64,000 bases of DNA from Kitagawia praeruptora (Eukaryota; Streptophyta; Magnoliopsida; Apiales; Apiaceae), in assembly GCA_037693485.1 (NCBI GenBank), contig CM075348.1, forward strand, positions 10,956,501-11,020,500. The letters are read 5' to 3'. The notes under the pieces are model-generated. The model worked only from the letters and a program-made list of their open reading frames with translations, was not told the DNA's origin and did not search any database. This document shows, piece after piece, positions 10,479 to 20,884 of this stretch. A program made the position numbers and the translations under genes. How positions within the stretch are numbered: position 1 is the first letter of the stretch; every line of letters begins with the position of its first letter.

Positions 10479-10975
10479 TGATATGGGCTAAAAGTAAGCC
10501 CTAAAGACACATTTAATGTGGCATTAATTAAACCTAGAATGGTCCAAATGTGGGGCCCACCATATGGGCCCAAACCCTAATTATAATATTAATTTCGTAA
10601 TTAATATTAAGGGTAGTAAAACAGCTCAGCAAATAAGAGTCAAACAAGAATATGATTCTTGCCTGACTTAGCCTCCAAGATACATATTCTAACATGGAAA
10701 CTGATTCATACATGGAAGGAGACTAGAACCTTCTTCTAGTCGGTGACTTGCCCACCAAGTCACCAAACCCTACTACGATTTTAGGGCTTCTTAGCCTATA
10801 TAAAGGGTCTGACCCCTCATCTCAGAACTACGTTTTCTTGGCTTGATTCTCTAATACAGAGATACGTAGGCATTCTGTGAGGACCGTTTAGTCTCGAACG
10901 CAGAAGCAGCCATAAGAGCACGAAGCTCCCGAACCCTAGCCGTCATAATCATAACCTAGTTTTTATTCCACAACA
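10479..10975 (+). repeat. 3' LTR of Tat-like element
   Basis: 497 bp, matching 1275-1771 with no difference that I can see. It is followed by the ATATC target duplication. Confidence 0.95.
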
Positions 10976-12606
10976 ATATCCTTTTTAGATTTTAATTTTC
11001 TCTTTTAATATGATATAATCTTGATCGTCTATTTTTTAAAAAATAGATTCCACGATTGAGATTATTTTGGAAGTACAGTGACGAAAATTATGGATAAGAT
11101 CTCTATTATGCTTATTATATATAAATAGCTTATAACCCGTGCAACGCACGACTCCTTTTTTAATATCTTTAATTACATTATATATATTTTAATTTTATAA
11201 GTTATTAATTTACATAACAAATTTTTATTAAAAATTGATATATATAAGTTTTACACGCTCGATTTAATATTTGTACTCTATCTTAAATTCTTAAAATTTA
11301 ATTTGGACGATTACGGCCCACGTGAAATTAACAAAATAATCTTTAATTTGGTGATGGTTTAATAAAAATTTTCTAATTAAATCTACGTAGAAGGAAAAAA
11401 GAGAAAAAATTGACGATTTTGTACGCTTAAAATTTTATTTGATTTATGAATTCTACTTATAATTCATTCTGATTATCAAAATACCATTATAATTATTTGA
11501 AGATGGTTCTACTAACAACCAAATACAATTTTAATAATAAGTGTAAGAGGGATTTTATCCAAAACTGTGATAATCGGTAGCTTGGACCTCTATACGACAA
11601 ATATCTTAAAATAAATAGATGAAAACCGTTGGATCTAGCATAAAAAATATTTAAATTTTAATATGTTATAAACTAAAAAGTGTATTTATATTGTAATACG
11701 AAAATATATATGTTAATGATTTAAATCATATATAATTAGGTTTTCTACATTAAATAGCATTATCAGGAATTCTACGTTAAATAGGATTAATGTAAAAACT
11801 CGTAATCATATTTTCTCTTGAGATTCTTAGTTTTTCCATTTGAATAATAATTATTATATCATTATTAAATTAAAAATAATTTTATGAGTTTCGCGTGGAT
11901 TGTAAAATCATCCAAATCTAATTTATAGATCTCAAGATAAAGCCAAAAGAGTAGTAGATTTTTTTTAAATACTAATAATAAATAAATAAAATATAATTCT
12001 AATTTAACCTTTTTTAATTATATCATTTTCAGATTATATTTTTTTTTAAAAAAATTCAATTTTAATACAACCCTTTCTAATTATATCCTTTTTAGATTAT
12101 AATTTTCTTTTTAATGGGATCTAATCTTGATTCCTTTTTAGATTATAATTTTCTTTTTAATGTGATCTAATCTTGATCGTCTATTTTTAATCCAACGGAT
12201 CATATGATTTTGATAGTACAGTGACGACGACCAAAAATTTGAATAAGATCTCCCTTATGCTTATTATATATAAGGTATTAATAGATTTATTTATTATTTA
12301 TTTTAGATTATATTTTAAACAATCAAGAAAATATAACATACATGGTTCTGATTCTAATATATACGTTATTTGTACAATTCAGTAATATTATAGTAAAAGA
12401 ATTATAATTATAACAAAATTCCAAACAATTGTTTTAGAAAATAATATGAATTTTAGGGGAGTAGGAATCTGTGATGAAATAAGGGTGAAACCAAATTTGT
12501 TACGAAAATTTCATTAAACAGAAATTTATTAATAAAGGTTATAGATTCGTTAGTGTTTTATCAAATGTTATACGATCTGGCTACGTATTCGTTGGTGTTT
12601 TACCCT

Positions 12607-12972
12607 CTATTTGTTGGTGATTTTTTATCGTTGATTTTTTCAAGTTAAAAAAATTATAAACAAAAGAATTATAATCATCATAAGAACTCTATTTTTAACT
12701 CTTTTTAAAGGAACATAGTATTCTAGGGGAAATATGATTTTTTTTTAAAAAAATTAGGGGTGAAACCAAAATATAGTGTGAACCAAAAACGGGTGAAACC
12801 AAAATATAGTGCGAACCAAACTTTAGATACCTTTAAAAGAGGGTTTCGCTTTTGTTGGTGATTTTTGATCGTTGGTTTTTTCAAGTTAAAAAAATTATGA
12901 ACAAAAGAATTAGAATCATCATAGGAACTCTATTTTTAACTCTTTTTAAAGGAACATAGTATTCTAGGAAAA
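12607..12972. repeat. ~245-bp direct duplication
   Basis: The block 'gttggtgattttt.atcgttg' through 'ggaacatagtattctagg' occurs at about 12610-12738 and again at about 12857-12970. The copies differ at few sites. Confidence 0.8.
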
Positions 12973-13450
12973 ATATGATTTTTTTAAAAAAATTACAAAT
13001 AAAAGAATTATAATTATAATAGGATAACAATTACAAAAAAAATTATAATTATAATAGTATTTCTATTTTTATTCTATTTTTAAAAAAAACAACATTGAAT
13101 TATAGGGAAAATAGGATTTTAGGGGTGAAACCAAAATATAGTGTGAACCAAAAACGGGTGAAACAAAATATAGTGTGAACCAAACTTTAGGTACCTTTAA
13201 AAGAGGGTTTCGCTTATTAATAAAGGTTATAAAGCATGTTACCCTAGATTAACATGTGTATTTATAGTCTTTTTTTATTTCAAATTGTAATAAAAGAATT
13301 ATAGTTATTGTATGAATTTTATTTTTATTTTTTGATTATAAAATACAACATAAAATTGTAGCGAAAATAAGATTTTAGGGATGAAACCAAAATATGGTGC
13401 GAATCAAATTTTGGTACAAAATAATACCATTAAAAATGGATTTTGCTTAT
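12767..13450. repeat. Three copies of a GTGAAACCAAAATATAGTG repeat
   Basis: Copies lie at about 12767-12850, 13117-13213 and 13379-13447. Each has 'ggtgaaaccaaaatat.gtg', 'gaaccaaa' and ends near 'ttaaaagagggtttcgctt'. They alternate with the 'aaagaattataattata' phrases. Confidence 0.75.
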
Positions 13451-13560
13451 CAATAAAGGTTATGAAAGCATGTTATCAATATATGCATTCGTAGTCTTTT
13501 TCTATATAAATTGTAATAAGAAAATATGATGCAAACCAAATTTTGGTTAAAGTAGTACCA

Positions 13561-13830
13561 TTACTTGGATTCGTTTTCCTCAACTAAAGCCAACTAATTT
13601 CAGAACTAGTAGTCATGCAATAGAGGATTACAGTGCATCTTTTTTTTTTTTTTTTTTCTTTTGAATACATGAAAGTTAGGCTAGAAATTGATCAATCATC
13701 CAAAGAGAAGTTTTGTGTGTCCTTCCTAGATATAAACGAGAGCAAATTTGCATTTCACCGTGCACTTTCATTTCTTGATATATATGAATCAGTGGTGATG
13801 GCGTTGATGCGTTTTTGTACGTTATGTTGA
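13561..13830. other. Spacer with poly-T run, no supported gene
   Basis: Contains a T18 tract at 13640-13657 and a 65-codon frame beginning in that tract. The frame has no recognised motif and I do not call it. Confidence 0.4.
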
Positions 13831-14100
13831 GTCCGTTTGGCTTAACTTAAAATTAGTCACGCTTAACTTAAAATTAGTCACTTATCAGTTTGGGATAATT
13901 TTATTTCAGAAAAAGTCAACTTATTTTAAAATAAAGTTAGAGATTCCTAACTTTTCAACTTATTTTCCAACTTATTTTTGTAACTTTTTGAATCTTAAAC
14001 ATACATTAAATACTTGTATAAAAAACAATTATCAAAATATAAAATTTTTACCCGAAAATAAGTTCATAAGTCCTTATAAAAAGTTAAGCCAAACAGGCAC
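13831..14100. mobile_element. hAT-like MITE, 270 bp
   Basis: Terminal inverted repeats: left GTCCGTTTGGCTTAACTT, and right, read in reverse complement, GTGCCTGTTTGGCTTAACTT. The interior is A/T-rich without an ORF. Size and TIR style suit a hAT-type MITE. I could not find a clean 8-bp target duplication, so the family is tentative. Confidence 0.65.
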
Positions 14101-14122
14101 GTTAACACATTGATTATCACTT

Positions 14123-14177
14123 AAATTAAGCAAGACCATATGTCAAAAAAAAAAAAAAAAAAATTAAGCAAGACCAT
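14123..14177 (+). mobile_element. Minute poly-A insertion flanked by 17-bp target duplication
   Basis: AAATTAAGCAAGACCAT occurs at 14123-14139 and 14161-14177. Between the copies lie only five non-A bases and an A16 tail. Direct repeats plus poly-A are the mark of LINE-mediated insertion, here almost completely 5'-truncated. Confidence 0.65.
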
Positions 14178-15759
14178 GATCAAATGTGAATATGTGACAG
14201 ACTTGCCATGAATTTTAAGATTCATTATTATTCCCTCCATCCCACCCATTTCTTTACATAAAAAACTGCGTATTTGATATGTAATTTAAGGTGCATTTTA
14301 AGAATAGTTCTATAACTTATTTTTGATATTTTCTTCTTTTGTATATAAATATGATTGTTCTATTTTTATATAAAAAAAAATATAATGTGAAGTACTACTT
14401 CCCAACAAAAAGATTGAATTGACTGCAATTTAATTATGTTAGTTTATGTATAAACTAATTATTAAATTAATGCAGGAAAAGAGAGATGTTGCTGCCTCGA
14501 TCAGATACCAAAAATGTACGTATATCAGAGTCAAGTGAGTGGTGCACCGTGCACTTTAGAAATCATACACGATCACGTCAAATGTCAAATGTAATTTTTT
14601 ACTGGATTTTCTACTACTTACCACTGTGCACGTTACTGTAACAAGCTTGGTTTGTCCAACGAAGCTGAGGCAATGCCTAGTTTTTCTCTACTTACCACTG
14701 TGCAAATAATTTTACTACCTAAATTGACATTATAATTATAAATTTGTACTAGAATGTTAGTATTAAAACTAATAAACCAGTTGAATGTGTGCGGATAATA
14801 TTATGATCAGATTCGACTTGAATTTATAATTATTTGTTTGAATCCAATATTTGAATTTTTTTTATTCAAATTCAATTCGATTCAAATTTGAATATAAATT
14901 TTCGTATTTTATTCGGTTTGATTTGATTAAATACTAAGCTACTCGTTTTTTTGTATATTTGAATTCAGCTGGAAGAGGGAGAAAGTAGCGTATCACCACA
15001 ATGAGACAGCCAACCTGGGGTGGACACGTTCATGCATATTAAGTACATGCAGAATCCGTTCTGAGTACAAATTTTGACAGAATCTACACAAGTCTCCAGC
15101 AAATCTTGAGACACCAGTTGAGAACAACAATTTACTGTACATTTTGCTTCGGGAAACTATATATTACTAGTACTAGAATTCTTTTTGTATGATGGTACTG
15201 AACCTAGCGCCCTAGCTAGCTAGCTACAAGCCAACAACATGCACCTCTTTCCTTACTTTTTCGTTTTGGATTCCACAGCTGTAATGGTTGATTTATCAGC
15301 TCTCATGATGTTCGACATCTCCATCTAATCCGTTTCACCCAGCAAAATCAAATCCATTGTTTTGATTATTTTTTTAATATAATCAAATCTTACATTGATT
15401 AGTTCTTTACTTGCAAAATTTCTCCTCTTTTTGAGATGAATGACTTGTACTTTTTCCAAAAATTTAACCCATCTAACAATTGTCTGAAAAAATAATATGT
15501 CAGTTGTGACCAATGACCATAAAGAAATGAACACAAAAATCATCTTCAACGAATTCCTAATCATTTCTCACAATTTTAGGGTTTATATATGCTTCCTATT
15601 GTACTCCGTATATGGAAGTTATTGTGGTTTAGTTGTCAAAAGCAAAATCGTTATATTATTTACTTAGCAAAAAAAATTGTTATCCTTTATATAATACCTG
15701 AATCTACCATAATTTTAACCAATTAGAAAATAGAAATTATTTTAATCAACTTTACTTCT
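14178..15759. other. Intergenic AT-rich sequence; possible mariner-like MITE remnant
   Basis: At 14236-14270 the sequence 'tattccctccatcccaccc' resembles the CTCCCTCCGTCCC terminus of Stowaway-type MITEs. I cannot find a matching right end, so it may be a fragment. 15325-15564 holds a 79-codon minus-strand frame without recognisable features. No gene is supported in the rest. Confidence 0.4.
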
Positions 15760-16495
15760 TGTTATGCCCGAATTTACCATGAGTCCTAAACAGGTCTAAT
15801 GGGCTAGAATATTAGTATATAACACATAATGGGTCTAGGAATGAAGAATGGGTCATTAAAGTCCGTCATCACAGGGAGGTTCATCACATTATTCTGTAGA
15901 GCAAGATCGCCAGCGAGCCCTAAGAAGCGGGGTCGCAGTTCACGAGGTCCAGCAAGGCCTAGAGGTCCAGCGTGCCCTAGAGCATATTTACTACGAAGGC
16001 TTACGGTCAGGCCCAGCGAGGTCGCGTGAGTACGGTTATGACCATACAGCGTGGATCGCCTCGCATGACTAGCCCAGCGAGGTCGCATGCGAGGCCATCT
16101 AGTCAGCTTCGCCAGTAATGATAAATATAGTATCATGTTAGCCATGGGTACCCTTTAATGGGCCATGGATCATGAACAGTATAAATGGGTAGAATACATC
16201 AGCCCAAGGAGACGACTAGTGGATTTGGGCCAAGCCGAGCCCATAGAAACCCTAGCCCGTCTAGATAACTTCTTCTCTAAGAGAACTACGTATGGCTTGA
16301 TCCCTATAAATAGGGTACGTAGGCATCTTGTAAAGTCTGAGAAATAGTTTACCACTGAATATCAATAGACAAGATCAGCCACAAACAGTTACAAATCTCC
16401 TCCGTGTTCTTCGTGTTCTTAGCAGAATAACCGTATTTTGCTCCATAAATCCAGCAACCTCCAAAATATTGTTATACAATATTCTCCCTATAACA
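15760..16495 (+). repeat. 5' LTR, family shared with 48158-48873
   Basis: 736 bp, TGTTATGCCCG ... CCCTATAACA. A TATA box (CCTATAAATAGG) is at 16303-16314. Relative to the minus-strand copy it carries a ~24-bp duplication of the GGTCCAGC(A/G)(A/T)GGCC segment near 15948-15980. Single-base differences are numerous, so the copies are not the product of one recent event. Confidence 0.9.
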
Positions 16496-16497
16496 TT

Positions 16498-16512
16498 TGG
16501 CGCTAGAAGGAG
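16498..16512 (+). promoter_or_regulatory. Primer binding site
   Basis: TGGCGCTAGAAGGAG follows the LTR after two bases, a PBS of the TGGCGC(C/T)AGAAGG type. Confidence 0.7.
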
Positions 16513-16754
16513 GGGAAGTCGTTGAGTTGGGAGAACAATGACTTAATCGAACAAGAAGAAAAACGGAGTGGGGGAAACCCCGAGGTCGAATAAGAGAGAT
16601 AGAGATGACCCCTAGAGGAAGGATCGACCAGAGAGCGATGCGGTGGAAGATGGGACCAAGGAAGGGTTCGAGAAGGAGAAAACACCCCCTGTGGTCCAAC
16701 AAGTGGCTTTGCCTGGAAAAGTCATGTCATTTCTAAAAGGCCTCGGTGATCAAA

Positions 16755-17944
16755 TGATGGAGGTACAGGGTAGGGTCGCTAAGATGGAGAAGTGACACAG
16801 CTCTAGAGGTTTTAAGAGGAATGCGAGGATAGGGGGTAGTAAAGGCCCTACCAAGCAGTTAATAGGGGACTTTGATGATGTGGTAACAGACCAAACGAAC
16901 CCTGATTGGAGCGAGGAGGCGACTACCATGGAGAAGGTGGGGTCGAAGGAGAAGCCCGCCTCATCTGAAGGAAGGTCCATTAGTGTCTTTGACCGAGTTG
17001 GAAAGAAACTTAGCGAGCATGATCTCCACCTCAAGTTAGAGAAACTTAAAGCTAATAAGGATGGAGGGTCAAAAATCAAAAGCAATGGCTCTCCTCAGCC
17101 TTTATCCCCTCGAAAAGATCGTGAGCGGTCACATCGTCGCAATGACAGACCCCCCTCTCCTCGTAGAGAGCGTGAGCGGTCCCATCATCGCAATGACAGA
17201 CCCCCTTTCAATCGAGAGCATGAATGATCCCACCATCGCGAGGAAGAGCACAAAAAGAAGGATCGTAGAAATGATCAAGAGGAGTCTAGTGCCCCAAAAA
17301 AGACTCAATCTCATCATGGGAGTACTGGAAAGAAGAAAAAGGAAGACAAGGAAGCTAAGATCGGTGATTATAAGCTGGAAGTGCTGAAAAAGGCCTTGGA
17401 TGCGATGAATAATGAGAAGGGGATTTTCAGTACTATGGGCTCGTCCTTTCCCTTCACCCATGAAATTCGAATGGCACCACTTCCTGCAGTGTTTCGAGGC
17501 CATCATTCAGATATGACCTACAATGGAGATACTGACCCCGCAGAGTTTGTTGTTCGGTTCAATAATGAGATGGATGTTTATCAGGTCTCGCAGCTAGCGA
17601 GGTGCAGGTTGTTTGCAGCCTCGCTGAGAGGGAGCGCTCAGCAATGGTTTTCGAAGCTGGGAGCATTGGTCACCATTGATTCATGGGAGCAATTTGTAGA
17701 TATCTTCATTAAGCAATTTCAATCCTCGATGCACTATGCACCTCCTGTGTCTACTCTAGCCAACATAAAGCAAAAGGAGGGAGAGAACCTGCAGGACTAT
17801 TTCACGAGGTCCATTGCACAAAGAGCCGAATTACTAGTGCTTGTGAATTTATCTAACCATGCCAAAGTTTTAGACAGTGACATAGATACTAAGAGCTTGG
17901 CCTGGTACCCTTCAATAATAGGGCGGGCAATGGCTTTGAATTAA
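16755..17944 (+). pseudogene. Truncated gag of second gypsy element
   Basis: A reading frame with stops near 16791 and at 17225-17227 is otherwise open to 17944. The N-terminal half is charged and low in complexity, with repeated R-S-H-x-R-N-D-R-P-P units at about 17115-17215 (three copies). From about 17460 a gag capsid domain is clear: DPAEFVVRFNNEMDVY, then CRLFAASLRGSAQQWFSKL, then IFIKQFQSS and NLQDYFTRS. Homology ends there (about 17815). The remaining ~43 codons do not look like gag and probably belong to the adjacent sequence. No knuckle, protease or pol is present. Confidence 0.8.
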
Positions 17945-18691
17945 TGATTGCCAATATTAAAGTGAAGCGAGATGCAATCTTTTCCGTTATCCACTGCATT
18001 TGACTTTATTACAAATAATAACCATCTCAAAGCTAGACTATTGGCCTCTAAACTTCACAACAAGTTGCCTAGCAAGCTATATTAATAACAGAGTACAAGA
18101 TACTTCATTGATTTCCCACCTGACATTATAAATGTTAGCATATGATTGTCGTTCTTGTTTTTTTGTTGCAAAATAGCTAGCTATAAGCAAGATTGTTCGT
18201 GGAATTTTAGGGAATTTGAGTGTATGGTTATGTGATATATTTTTTTGACTGAATTTATTCAAGACTGGAGTTGTAAATATCATTACATCCATGATCAGCA
18301 TAAGCTAGGTACATAGAACCAAGTTTTGATTTCTTTTAGCTACTTGTTTTGATAATTAACCTGCGACATTCCCTTTCTTTCCCTGTTCTCTATTACCTTT
18401 CCTTTCTATTTTATCTGTAATATGATACAATCTTTTTTAAAGAGGAACAGGGTGCCTTCATATCAAAAGAGACTAAAGTCTCTGTACATGCTTGTTAGAG
18501 TGCTTTCTTTTGATTCCTATTCTTGCTGGCTTAGCAAGAATGGTGTTTTTATCGTGATAGTTATTACAGCCTTGTTGTTTTTTCAGCGTCTTAATTATTA
18601 CCTGATCTTGCAGGTGGAGGTTGTTATATACTATATATATATAGGCTCATATATAATTATAGCATACTCTAATGTTTTACCTTATCTACAG
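17816..18691. other. Intron-like or gene-remnant sequence
   Basis: T-rich, with several 'tttcag' and 'ttgcag' acceptor-like sites (about 18585, 18612), reminiscent of plant introns. A 124-codon frame (18422-18796) overlaps it and includes the exon called next. No other motif is recognised. Confidence 0.35.
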
Positions 18692-18781
18692 GAGTGGATC
18701 TTAGCCAAAAATGTGTTTTATCCATCCGAGAGAAGGAAATTTCGATGTCGTTATGATTATTATTGGGCATCTATTTTTGAG
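18692..18781 (+). pseudogene. Probable 90-bp exon of an unidentified host gene
   Basis: A 30-codon block is flanked by a T-rich acceptor (...ctacag) and a GTAATT donor. It is strikingly aromatic and basic (FYPSERRKFRCRYDYYWASI). The exon length is a multiple of three and the composition is far less AT-rich than the flanks. I cannot name the protein. It is near, but not obviously in register with, the TIM50-like exon 490 bp downstream. Confidence 0.45.
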
Positions 18782-19273
18782 GTAATTACGTCATGATTTC
18801 AGATTTTCACCAACACATGTAATTTTTGTCTAGTGTGATGTCCATTTATAGCTTTTGATGGACAAATGACAGTAATAGTGATATTTTATTTCATATTTGG
18901 TAGATTTCAACTATAATGTGGAAATAATTACATGGCTAGGTCATTGAATCGGATCACGTTAGGAACATAAAATGCGAGTTTAATCAATTCTCTGTCTTCT
19001 AATTGATAAGTTTGTGCAAGAGATTTACTATAGTAATGGTATAGCATTTCCCCATTGGTCGTGTAATATATTTGCGGACCCTCGTAGCTCTTATCTATAA
19101 GCTGCAGTCTTTTAATTCTTGGAAAATATCGGGTAATTTAGTTGACCAGAATATAGATTGTGCACTCTATTTTCTTCTACTTAATGAGACTCTATCAACT
19201 CAACTGAATGGATTACTTGTAGTTAATAAACATAATGTTGGTAATATTGCTGTTTTATGATAAGATCTCTCAG

Positions 19274-19420
19274 TGCTAAATAGGGATCCATCACGGATCC
19301 TCTATCTGAGTGGTAATGCACTTGAGACTACCCTTCAGCTAGAAAATTGTGTACCTATAAAGCCGTGGAAGGGTGAACCAGAAGATATAGCACTCCTGGA
19401 CATCATTCCATTCCTTCCAT
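19274..19420 (+). pseudogene. TIM50-like exon (FCP1/NLI phosphatase-fold, mitochondrial import)
   Basis: Between an acceptor (ctctcag) and a donor (GTAAGT) lies about 49 codons that read as the end of the FCP1-like domain of plant TIM50. The series runs LNRDPSRILYLSGNALETTL, then NCVPIKPWKGEPED, then ALLDIIPF. In the family this segment follows the catalytic DxDxT lobe. TIM50 is the receptor subunit of the TIM23 presequence translocase of the mitochondrial inner membrane. The DxDxT-side exons and the usual C-terminal tail are absent here, so this is a fragment. It may be a degraded gene interrupted by transposons or a captured piece. Confidence 0.7.
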
Positions 19421-19525
19421 GTAAGTTATGCCAGAATTGAAATTGAAAATAAAAGAACCATGTCTGCGTCTCTCCTTGATGACCATATTTAGCTGACTGT
19501 ATGACTTTGTAATTTGTTTTCCCAG

Positions 19526-19633
19526 GTCCGCATACTCTGGATATGCTCTTCATTCCTTGTTTTGCTGATTGGCATGGCTTACTACCGCATTATTGATCTT
19601 GATGTCTTTCCATTTGTTGCTGATCCGAGTTGA
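19526..19633 (+). pseudogene. Possible terminal exon with a membrane segment
   Basis: After an acceptor (ttttcccag), 35 codons run to a TGA. They include a hydrophobic stretch, ILWICSSFLVLLIGMAYY, which would make one transmembrane helix, followed by a short acidic tail. It lies 105 bp after the TIM50-like exon, but its sequence does not look like the TIM50 C-terminus that I know. I cannot assign it. Confidence 0.35.
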
Positions 19634-19844
19634 ATTTTGGATACTAGCTAGACTAGTGTTGTTCTATTTCACTACTTTAGAAATTGTAATGTAACACATG
19701 ATGGGACTTGATTTTAACTTCAATGATAATAATTATTGTTAAGATTTTTTTGATGTTAAAATTATTGTGAAGCATTTTATTGTCAATTTGCATTTTTACT
19801 TTATTATGGATGAACTCTATCCTTTAGTGTTTAAGATATATAAA
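19634..19844. other. AT-rich spacer
   Basis: Possible 3' UTR or intergenic DNA after the putative last exon. Nothing further seen. Confidence 0.3.
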
Positions 19845-20119
19845 CAAGTGGTATGAAAAAAAAATTGCTGAATTTTTTTTAAAAAATATACAATATGTGT
19901 CTGTTCTATGAAGACAGACGCATAAAATATACTATATACGTCTGGTCAGTCACAGCAGATGCGAAAAGACTATGTTTATGCGTCTGTTCTAAATCAATAT
20001 GCATCTGTTCCAGACGGATGCAAATAACCTTATGTGTCTGCTAATCCTAAGCAGCCGCATAAAGTTATACTTTATGCGTCTGTTCTCCAACTTTATACGT
20101 CTGTTGAGAATAGACGCAA

Positions 20120-20658
20120 TGTTAACTCGAATACAAACCTTATACAGAGCTACGCACATTCACTAGTTCGACTCACGAGCTACACTCTTTACAATGATGT
20201 TGAGAGAGTATTTATAATGCTACCTATCAACTAATAACAGAAAGATATAATCTATACATGACAATGTTCTGCCTTCTAGTCGATAGTTTCCTTCAATAGA
20301 AAAACTCTTTCCTTCATAATATCTTCTTGCTTGTTCTTCAAACAACGATCCTGTTTTATAGCACTTGCCAGTTTCTGTAGCATCCATAATGACATCATCA
20401 GTAACACGACTGATATCAGGATCTGTATACTGCATCAGTATCTGATCAACCATCAGTATTGGACCATCATCAGGATTTGCCCTTTGTTCCTGACATGTAG
20501 TCTCTGATACACTGTTCATTCCTGACTAAACTATACAGATAACTGTCTTACACATAAATCCTATATACAGTGCTAAATCCTTTATAAGATCAGGATTACA
20601 AGAAGTATAATGTGTAAATTCTATTCTTAACATCACAACTTATGAATTATTCCTAACA
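20120..20658 (-). repeat. 3' LTR of Sirevirus
   Basis: 539 bp; on the minus strand it starts TGTTAGGAATAATTC and ends GTATTCGAGTTAACA. Confidence 0.95.
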
Positions 20659-20672
20659 ATCTCCCCCTATTT
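20659..20672 (-). promoter_or_regulatory. Polypurine tract
   Basis: Minus strand AAATAGGGGGAGAT abuts the 3' LTR. The GGGGGAGATTGTTAG junction is typical of Sireviruses. Confidence 0.85.
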
Positions 20673-20884
20673 ATGCTTTAAAATCTGAAGCATAAATCTA
20701 AGTTGTAGATGTCAAAACATATAACAATACAACCAGAATAGAATTTATGAATGTAGAATTATGAAGTTAAGTACCTCCTTCTCAGATGTAGACGTTTATC
20801 TTGTACTTAGAAGAAAGAATTTTAACTATTAATGCTGCTCTTCCTTTACCACTTCCTAGCTGAGATTCACCACTGTCACTCCTG

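Larger units (their letters stand above)
1275..10975 (+). mobile_element. Complete Tat-lineage Ty3/gypsy LTR retrotransposon, pol defective
   Basis: The element is 9.7 kb and bounded by 497-bp direct LTRs (1275-1771, 10479-10975), TG...CA, with the 5-bp target duplication ATATC at 1270-1274 and 10976-10980. Order: LTR, PBS, gag-protease ORF, RT, RNase H, second RNase H remnant, integrase, a long non-coding 3' region with tandem repeats, PPT, LTR. Domain order and the extra RNase H place it in the Tat group of non-chromovirus gypsy elements. I found no difference between the LTRs by eye, so insertion is recent. Pol nevertheless carries several stops, frameshifts and deletions, which points to mobilisation by proteins from another copy. 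Confidence 0.95.
10976..13560. repeat. AT-rich dispersed repeat cluster, right part
   Basis: Continuation of the repeat split by the Tat-like element. It holds several diverged copies. Phrases 'acagtgacga...ataagatctc..ttatgcttattatata' occur at 11078-11130 and 12219-12273. 'ctaattatatcctttttagatta' occurs at 10976-11000, 12078 and 12130. A GTGCAACGCACG palindromic phrase lies at 11138-11151. There are no ORFs. The class is unknown. Confidence 0.6.
15760..17815 (+). mobile_element. 5' fragment of a second gypsy element (LTR, PBS, gag)
   Basis: Contains a full 5' LTR (15760-16495), a PBS and a broken gag. It stops abruptly inside gag at about 17815, where unrelated exon-like DNA begins. A 3' LTR of the same family lies in the opposite orientation at 48158-48873. 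That copy belongs to a different insertion. Confidence 0.85.

Noticed and set aside
13633..13830. 65-codon ORF after a poly-T tract
   Set aside because: The start lies in a homopolymer and there is no motif or splice context.
15804..16347. Several ORFs of 60-113 codons
   Set aside because: They lie inside an LTR and recur in its inverse copy at 48.3-48.8 kb.
19670..19690. CACTACTTTAG as left end of the CACTA MITE
   Set aside because: It does not match the right TIR (CACTAGTACAAAA), and no subterminal repeats follow until 19885. The degenerate end at 19845 fits better.
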